Shown here in pieces: positions 14,283 to 18,185 of a DNA stretch of 18,185 nt (its first letter is position 1; each line of letters opens with the position of its first letter). Below the pieces are notes generated by a model. The model was given only the letters and a program-made list of their open reading frames with translations. It was not told the DNA's origin and ran no database searches. Source of the stretch: Ruminococcaceae bacterium UBA7147 (GTDB lineage Bacteria; Bacillota; Clostridia; Oscillospirales; Acutalibacteraceae); assembly GCA_002491825.1 (NCBI GenBank), contig DKWR01000068.1, positions 17,048 to 35,232 of the forward strand, given 5' to 3'. Both the position numbers and the translations under genes were made by a program.

Positions 14283-14717
14283 TTAAATTTCGTCCTCGTC
14301 ATCCTCGTTAAATCTTTTGAGTGCAGCGTTGATATCCCATGCAAGGTGCATATTCATAAAGTAGCTGTACGCCCATACAAAGAGATAAACAGCAAGTATA
14401 ACGGCGAACAATATTAAACCGTCAATAAAGCTTCCATACCACCCAAACAACGCTCCCTCGGTCATAACTACAGTTTCTAAAACAATAAAATGAATTACTG
14501 TCCGTAAGCGGAACTGATTTTTCGTCGGCTCGTTTTTAAAGTAGAACAAAAAAGACGGCAGTGCTCCCAATATGCCTGTCAGCAATATCTCCCAAGGCAA
14601 TTCGGGCGACAACGGTTCGTTGCCGTCAAAAAGCAGATTTGAAAGGCTGATTATAAACAGCACCCCTGTTGATATTATGAAAAAATGCGTAATTACAAGT
14701 TTAACTGTATCTTTCAT
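14283..14717 (-). CDS. DUF3021 membrane protein
   Basis: Small membrane protein of 144 aa with four hydrophobic helices (about 8-28, 42-60, 75-92 and 100-122) and an acidic C-terminal tail (NEDDEDEI). Size, topology and position just after a LytTR gene fit DUF3021. In several Firmicutes such proteins accompany a LytTR regulator and are thought to hold it inactive or sense the membrane, though this is not proven here. The ATG follows GAGGG at six bases, nine bases after the LytTR stop. Confidence 0.8.
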   Translation of the reverse strand: MKDTVKLVITHFFIISTGVLFIISLSNLLFDGNEPLSPELPWEILLTGILGALPSFLFYFKNEPTKNQFRLRTVIHFIVLETVVMTEGALFGWYGSFIDGLILFAVILAVYLFVWAYSYFMNMHLAWDINAALKRFNEDDEDEI

Positions 14718-14726
14718 TATTATCCC

Positions 14727-15167
14727 TCACATTCCAAGACGTTTTTTCAGATTCGGCACATACTGACGTGAAATTATTACAGTTTCGCCGTTTGTCAGCT
14801 TTGCCTCAAACCTGCCGTTGATTGACGGCGATACCGAACGGATTTTTGAAATATTCAGTATCATAGCCTTTGAGCACCTGAACAGCTTTGTACTGCCGAG
14901 CTGTTCTTCAAGCTCATAAAGCTTGAGCTTTGACTCGTAGACGTTTTTCTGAAGATAAATGTAGGTTTTGTTGTCAACGGATTCTATGTAGTAAATATCC
15001 TTCGGAGCAATGCGGAACATTTCGCCGTCCCTGCTGCCGAGCAGCATAGCCTCGTTCTTTTTGAGCCGTTCAACAATCGAGAGCACCTCGTCGTTGATTT
15101 CACGGCACTTGACGATGATTTCTTCCTCATCTTTTTCGCCGATTTGCGTAATCGTAATCTTGAACAT
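14727..15167 (-). CDS. LytTR family DNA-binding regulator
   Basis: Transcriptional regulator of 146 aa. An N-terminal part of about 45 residues has no receiver domain. A LytTR domain follows (about 46-144) with IYYIESVDNKTYIYL, LFRCSKAMILNISKI and a C-terminal VIISRQYVPNLKKRL. The start chosen is the ATG at 15165-15167 with GGGAGG eight bases upstream; the frame is open 25 codons further through the promoter and is not used. Lacking a receiver, it probably does not need a histidine kinase; the DUF3021 protein encoded next is the likely controlling partner. It probably regulates itself and the exporter genes downstream. Confidence 0.9.
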   Translation of the reverse strand: MFKITITQIGEKDEEEIIVKCREINDEVLSIVERLKKNEAMLLGSRDGEMFRIAPKDIYYIESVDNKTYIYLQKNVYESKLKLYELEEQLGSTKLFRCSKAMILNISKIRSVSPSINGRFEAKLTNGETVIISRQYVPNLKKRLGM

Positions 15168-15197
15168 TGTCTGACCTCCCTGCTGTAATCTTATTCT

Positions 15198-15226
15198 ATC
15201 ATAACAGAAACGGAATTCAAATTCAA
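15198..15226 (-). promoter_or_regulatory. Promoter of LytTR-DUF3021 operon
   Basis: On the minus strand: -35 TTGAAT (15221-15226), a 17-bp spacer and -10 TATGAT (15198-15203), preceded by TG to give an extended -10. The transcription start should be near 15191. Confidence 0.75.
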
Positions 15227-15233
15227 CAAAAGC

Positions 15234-15262
15234 AAGTTGCAATTTGAGGTAAGTAAGTTGCA
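15234..15262. promoter_or_regulatory. Direct repeat, probable LytTR binding site
   Basis: AAGTTGCA occurs at 15234-15241 and again at 15255-15262, exactly 21 bp apart, two helical turns. The nearer copy lies eight bases upstream of the -35 hexamer. LytTR proteins bind pairs of about 9-bp direct repeats with this phasing, so autoregulation is likely. Confidence 0.65.
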
Positions 15263-15290
15263 GTTGTTTTCTTGAATTTTTACTAAACGC

Positions 15291-15325
15291 AAAAAGAAAC
15301 CGCCCTAAACGCAGTGTTTAAGGCG
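15291..15325 (-). terminator. Terminator of the tRNA operon
   Basis: On the minus strand CGCCTTAAAC and GTTTAGGGCG (complement of 15316-15325 and 15301-15310) pair with one G-U around a 5-nt loop, followed by GTTTCTTTTTG. It lies 11 bases after the tRNA-Tyr CCA. Confidence 0.8.
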
Positions 15326-15336
15326 ATTTTAAGAAC

Positions 15337-15421
15337 TGGTGGGAGAAGGTGGATTCGAACCACCGAAGTCGATGACAACAGATTTACAGTCTGCCCCCTT
15401 TGGCCACTCGGGAATTCTCCC
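15337..15421 (-). tRNA. tRNA-Tyr (GTA)
   Basis: An 85-nt gene on the minus strand. Acceptor GGGAGAA pairs with TTCTCCC and the CCA is encoded (15337-15339). The anticodon GTA is complementary to 15385-15387, and there is a long variable arm as expected of bacterial tRNA-Tyr. The T arm is GGTGGTTCGAATCCACC. It is second in the tRNA operon. Confidence 0.95.
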
Positions 15422-15439
15422 ATATTCAATTTCATAGGT

Positions 15440-15467
15440 AAAGCCTACTGCCTAAACAGTAGGCTTT
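15440..15467. other. Perfect hairpin between two tRNA genes
   Basis: AAAGCCTACTG (15440-15450) and CAGTAGGCTTT (15457-15467) form an 11-bp stem with a 6-nt loop in the 48-nt tRNA spacer. The U-tract is weak (CTTTACC on the minus strand), so it may be a processing signal or a partial terminator. Confidence 0.6.
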
Positions 15468-15469
15468 AA

Positions 15470-15545
15470 TGGAGCTGGTGGACGGACTTGAACCCCCGAC
15501 CTGCTGATTACAAATCAGCTGCTCTACCAACTGAGCTACACCAGC
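15470..15545 (-). tRNA. tRNA-Thr (TGT)
   Basis: A 76-nt gene on the minus strand. Acceptor GCTGGTG pairs with CACCAGC, the CCA is encoded (15470-15472), and the D arm is TAGCTCAGTTGGTAGAGCA. The anticodon TGT is complementary to 15510-15512, and the T arm is GGGGGTTCAAGTCCGTC. It is first in the operon, 48 bases before tRNA-Tyr. Confidence 0.95.
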
Positions 15546-15573
15546 GAATCTCTGTAATTTCGAGTGCTTTAAT

Positions 15574-15602
15574 AATATATCATAACAAACCGACTTTGTC
15601 AA
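15574..15602 (-). promoter_or_regulatory. Promoter of the tRNA operon
   Basis: On the minus strand: TTGACA (15597-15602), a 17-bp spacer and TATATT (15574-15579), with the start expected near 15567, about 22 bases before tRNA-Thr. Confidence 0.8.
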
Positions 15603-15707
15603 CACTTTTTTTGATAAATTTTTAAAGTTTTTTCTTGGCGCACGATACACCCTGATAAAATCTGACTTTATTAATAAGAATAATCATTGCTGTATTGCTA
15701 ATAATAT

Positions 15708-15746
15708 CCTTAATTTAAAAACAATTTTAATTAACATAAATTAAGG
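15708..15746 (+). promoter_or_regulatory. Inverted repeat including the SD of the DUF5658 gene
   Basis: CCTTAATTTA (15708-15717) and TAAATTAAGG (15737-15746) are perfect complements around a 19-nt loop. The 3' arm ends in the AAGG of the SD, AAGGA, nine to ten bases before the ATG at 15755. The folded RNA would hide the ribosome site. The span of 39 nt equals that of the hairpin before the radical SAM gene. Confidence 0.45.
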
Positions 15747-15754
15747 ACGGTATT

Positions 15755-16138
15755 ATGGATTACGCTAACAACCCGAAAAGCTTTCAGAATGAGTATAAAT
15801 CGAAAAAATCAAACAGCTTTTCGTTTTATCAGAAAATATTTTTTCTCTACTTTCTTAATCTTGTGGACTGGTTCTGCACACAGGCTCTGCTTGCAAGCGG
15901 TAAATTCTATGAAGCAAACCCTATTATGCAGCCTGTTTTAGGCAATTTCTGGGCAGCATTACTCATAAAAGGTATACTTCCGCTTGTTTTGATTATAATC
16001 TGTTCGGTCGTTTACAAGCTTATGGGAGTTGAGGAAGGATTTTTCACAAACCTTTTGCTCTATATCGGAATATGCGCTTACGCACTTGTGAACCTCTGGC
16101 ATATTTTCAATTTTGTATTGCTCTTTTTCAGTTTTTAA
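15755..16138 (+). CDS. DUF5658 family membrane protein
   Basis: Membrane protein of 127 aa with three hydrophobic helices (about 26-45, 66-86 and 97-127). LNLVDWFCTQALLASG followed by EANPIMQPVL matches the pattern of DUF5658 (a Leu-Asn-x-x-Asp helix, then EANP). Function is unknown. The N-terminal 24 residues are polar and Ser/Lys/Asn-rich, facing the cytoplasm. The ATG has AAGGA about eight bases upstream within an inverted repeat. The ABC-F gene starts 39 bases downstream, so the two may be cotranscribed. Confidence 0.75.
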   Translation: MDYANNPKSFQNEYKSKKSNSFSFYQKIFFLYFLNLVDWFCTQALLASGKFYEANPIMQPVLGNFWAALLIKGILPLVLIIICSVVYKLMGVEEGFFTNLLLYIGICAYALVNLWHIFNFVLLFFSF

Positions 16139-16177
16139 TGTAAAATAGAAAAGATGATTTGAAAAGGGGTGAACTTT

Positions 16178-18079
16178 ATGCCTGCATTATCCGTGCGCAA
16201 TCTTACAATGACATTTATTGAGCGAAATCTTTTTACAGATGTTTCGTTCGACATTGAAAACAATGACAAGGTCGGATTTATCGGTGCAAACGGCGTTGGT
16301 AAAACTACCCTTTTTAAAATCCTCAACGGTGAAATCTCCCCCACCTCGGGCACTGTGACATATGAAAAAAACACACGTGTCGGCTATATGGAACAGCACG
16401 CCTGCAACAATCCGAGGATTGACGTGTACAACGAACTGTTGTCGGTTTTTGACTACCTTGCCGATATGGAAAAGGAAATTTCAGCCGTAACAAACGATAT
16501 TGACAACAAAAACGGCGACCTCAACGAGCTTGTCGAAAGGCAGACGCACCTGATTGAAAGCTTTGAAAATCTCGGAGGTCTTACATACAAAAGCCGTACA
16601 CGCTCGGCACTTTTAGGACTTGGCTTTAAGGAGTCTGACTTTACAATGCCTGTCGGCAGCTTAAGCGGCGGTCAACGTTCAAAGCTCTGCCTTGCAAAGC
16701 TTTTGCTTTCGCAGAGCAATATGCTGCTCCTTGACGAGCCGACAAACCACCTTGACATCGGCTCGGTAAACTGGCTTGAGAGCTTTTTGCGTGACTTCAA
16801 AGGCGCAATGATAATCATCAGCCACGACCGTTATTTTCTTGACAAGGTGACGAACAAGACAATTGAGCTTGAGCACAACCGTACAATGTGCTACAAGGGA
16901 GCATATTCGGAGTTTATCGAAAAGAAAAAGGCGTACAACGAGTCGCTGAAAAACAAGTACGAAAACGATATTAAAGAAATCAAGCGCATTGAGGGCATTG
17001 TTGAACAGCAAAAGCGCTGGGGACGTGAGCACAACTTCATTACTGCGGCGAGCAAGCAAAAGGAAGCCGACAGAATAAAGGCACAGCTTGTCACTCCTGA
17101 CAGCGAGCTTGAAACAATGCATATGCACTTTGAGCCGAAATGCGAAAGCGGAAATGATGTGCTTATTTGCAGAGGTCTTGCAAAATCATTCGGCGAAAAG
17201 CATTTATTTAAAAATGTTGACATACATATCAGAAAAGGTGAAAGAGTTTTCATACTCGGCGCAAACGGCTGCGGAAAGACAACGCTTTTTAAGATTCTAA
17301 CGGGCAAATGTCCGCAGGACAGCGGAGAATACGATTACGGCGCAAATGTTCAGGTCGGATATTTTGACCAGATGCAGCAGAATCTTGATTTGAGCAAAAC
17401 GGCAATTGACGAGGTGTGGGATACGTTCCCGAATATGACGCAGACGGAAATACGAAGCGCAATGGCGTCGTTTTTATTCAAGGGTGAGGAGGTTTTCAAG
17501 CCTCTTTCAAAAATGAGCGGCGGCGAAAGGGCGAGGATTTCACTTTTAAAGCTTATGCTAAAAGGCGGCAACTTATTGCTCCTTGATGAGCCGACAAACC
17601 ACCTTGACTCGTCCTCACGTGAGGAGCTTGAAAACACGCTCAAAGAGTACGGCGGAACACTGTTGATTATCAGCCACGACAGATATTTTATAAACAAGCT
17701 TGCCGACCGTGTGCTTGTTATGACGCCCGACGGCGTGACGGAGTATCTTGGCAACTACGACTATTACCTCGAACGCACAAAGTCGGAAATCGGCGAAAAC
17801 AAAGCCGAGAAAGCGACTGTTAATAAAGAAAAGCCGCAGAACGATTACTTTTTGCAAAAGCAAAAGCAGAGCGAAGAAAGAAAGCGCAAAACAAGGCTCA
17901 ACAAAGCAGAAGCCGAGATTGAAAGGCTTGACGGTGAAATTGAAAAAACGCAGGCTTTGCTTTCAAGCGAAGAAGTTGTTGCAGATTATGAAAAACTCAT
18001 CGAGCTGACAAATAAGCTTGAACAGCTCCAGCAGGAGCAGGAAGAACAGTATTTAATCTGGGAGGAGCTTTCGGAGTAA
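16178..18079 (+). CDS. ABC-F family ATPase, YdiF-like
   Basis: Soluble protein of 633 aa with two ABC domains and no membrane part, so a ribosome-associated translation factor rather than a transporter. Domain 1 has Walker A GANGVGKT (36-43), LSGGQ (162-166) and LLLDEPTNHLD (183-193). The linker (about 240-310) is the charged interdomain helix that reaches the ribosome in ABC-F proteins. Domain 2 has GANGCGKT (361-368), MSGGE (446-450) and LLLLDEPTNHLD (466-477). A Lys/Glu coiled coil fills about 560-633. Length and C-terminal extension fit YdiF; a resistance role cannot be decided from sequence. The ATG at 16178 is chosen over a GTG three codons earlier because AAGGGGTGA spans that GTG and sits correctly for the ATG. 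Confidence 0.93.
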   Translation: MPALSVRNLTMTFIERNLFTDVSFDIENNDKVGFIGANGVGKTTLFKILNGEISPTSGTVTYEKNTRVGYMEQHACNNPRIDVYNELLSVFDYLADMEKEISAVTNDIDNKNGDLNELVERQTHLIESFENLGGLTYKSRTRSALLGLGFKESDFTMPVGSLSGGQRSKLCLAKLLLSQSNMLLLDEPTNHLDIGSVNWLESFLRDFKGAMIIISHDRYFLDKVTNKTIELEHNRTMCYKGAYSEFIEKKKAYNESLKNKYENDIKEIKRIEGIVEQQKRWGREHNFITAASKQKEADRIKAQLVTPDSELETMHMHFEPKCESGNDVLICRGLAKSFGEKHLFKNVDIHIRKGERVFILGANGCGKTTLFKILTGKCPQDSGEYDYGANVQVGYFDQMQQNLDLSKTAIDEVWDTFPNMTQTEIRSAMASFLFKGEEVFKPLSKMSGGERARISLLKLMLKGGNLLLLDEPTNHLDSSSREELENTLKEYGGTLLIISHDRYFINKLADRVLVMTPDGVTEYLGNYDYYLERTKSEIGENKAEKATVNKEKPQNDYFLQKQKQSEERKRKTRLNKAEAEIERLDGEIEKTQALLSSEEVVADYEKLIELTNKLEQLQQEQEEQYLIWEELSE

Positions 18080-18101
18080 TAAAATAGCTTGATATATTGA
18101 T

Positions 18102-18127
18102 ACATGAATAGTATAATATATTCATGT
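18102..18127. terminator. Weak hairpin after ABC-F gene
   Basis: ACATGAATA (18102-18110) and TATTCATGT (18119-18127) are perfect complements with an 8-nt loop, followed by TATCACTTTT. The stem is AT-rich and the U-tract weak. It lies 22 bases past the stop codon and could terminate the transcript. Confidence 0.45.
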
Positions 18128-18157
18128 TATCACTTTTAGTAAGCTAAACGATAATTT

Positions 18158-18185
18158 CGCCGAGTGCCTCGGCGGGCAAATCGAG
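18158..18185 (+). repeat. 5' end of an intergenic repeat, cut by the window
   Basis: The hairpin CGCCGAG-TGC-CTCGGCG (18158-18174) is followed by GGCAAATCGAG, the same layout as 12124-12150, where the stem is GCGGTG/CACCGC with the same TGC loop. The rest of the element is outside the window. Confidence 0.6.

Noticed and set aside
15432..15650. Minus-strand 72-codon frame over the tRNA region.
   Set aside because: It is translated tRNA-Thr sequence (the GVAQLVEQLICNQQVGGSSP stretch is the known artefact of translating a tRNA gene).
16178..18079. Reading the ABC-F gene as an antibiotic resistance determinant.
   Set aside because: Length and C-terminal coiled coil fit the housekeeping-like YdiF group, and the interdomain linker shows no feature that would prove ribosomal drug protection.

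Overview
The window reads as chromosomal DNA of a low-to-mid GC anaerobic Firmicute of the Ruminococcus/Oscillospirales type. Supporting signs are strong Shine-Dalgarno (SD) sequences, sigma-A promoters of the TTGACA-17-TATAAT kind, clostridial small families (DUF6514-like, DUF3021, DUF5658), and above all a secreted type I pullulanase that carries a dockerin and CBM26-like starch-binding modules. That combination is characteristic of the Ruminococcus bromii amylosome. The species assignment is inference.

Layout. Positions 1-1460: tail of an intergenic repeat, a terminator hairpin, and two adjacent minus-strand genes of unknown function. 1541-5293: the 1250-residue pullulanase (minus). 5294-5776: non-coding, with a palindrome, a hairpin and a composite repeat element. 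5777-9270: a minus-strand operon of one ABC ATPase, two ABC-2 permeases of the COG4586/COG4587/COG3694 exporter type, and a potassium-channel-like protein. 9271-9629: AT-rich divergent promoter region. 9630-10776 (plus): a DUF6514-like small protein and a PflX-type radical SAM protein. 10777-11073: second copy of the repeat. 11074-12123 (plus): a YeiH/UPF0324 family membrane protein. 12124-12326: another repeat copy and a terminator. 12327-15167 (minus): LytTR regulator, DUF3021 membrane protein, ABC ATPase and ABC-2 permease, a typical LytTR-controlled exporter locus with a 21-bp-phased direct repeat just upstream of its promoter. 15337-15545 (minus): tRNA-Thr and tRNA-Tyr. 15755-18079 (plus): a DUF5658 membrane protein and an ABC-F ATPase of YdiF-like size. 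The window ends inside another repeat copy.

How the genes work together. The pullulanase would debranch starch outside the cell and dock onto a scaffoldin. The two ABC-2 loci are independent exporters with unknown substrates. The LytTR/DUF3021 pair very probably controls the second one.

The least explained material is non-coding: a modular intergenic repeat family present at least five times, partly as inverted composites with nested palindromes and hairpins that keep their stem although its sequence changes; and two 39-nt inverted repeats whose 3' arm contains the SD of the following gene. I found no CRISPR array, prophage, transposase or complete undescribed defence system.
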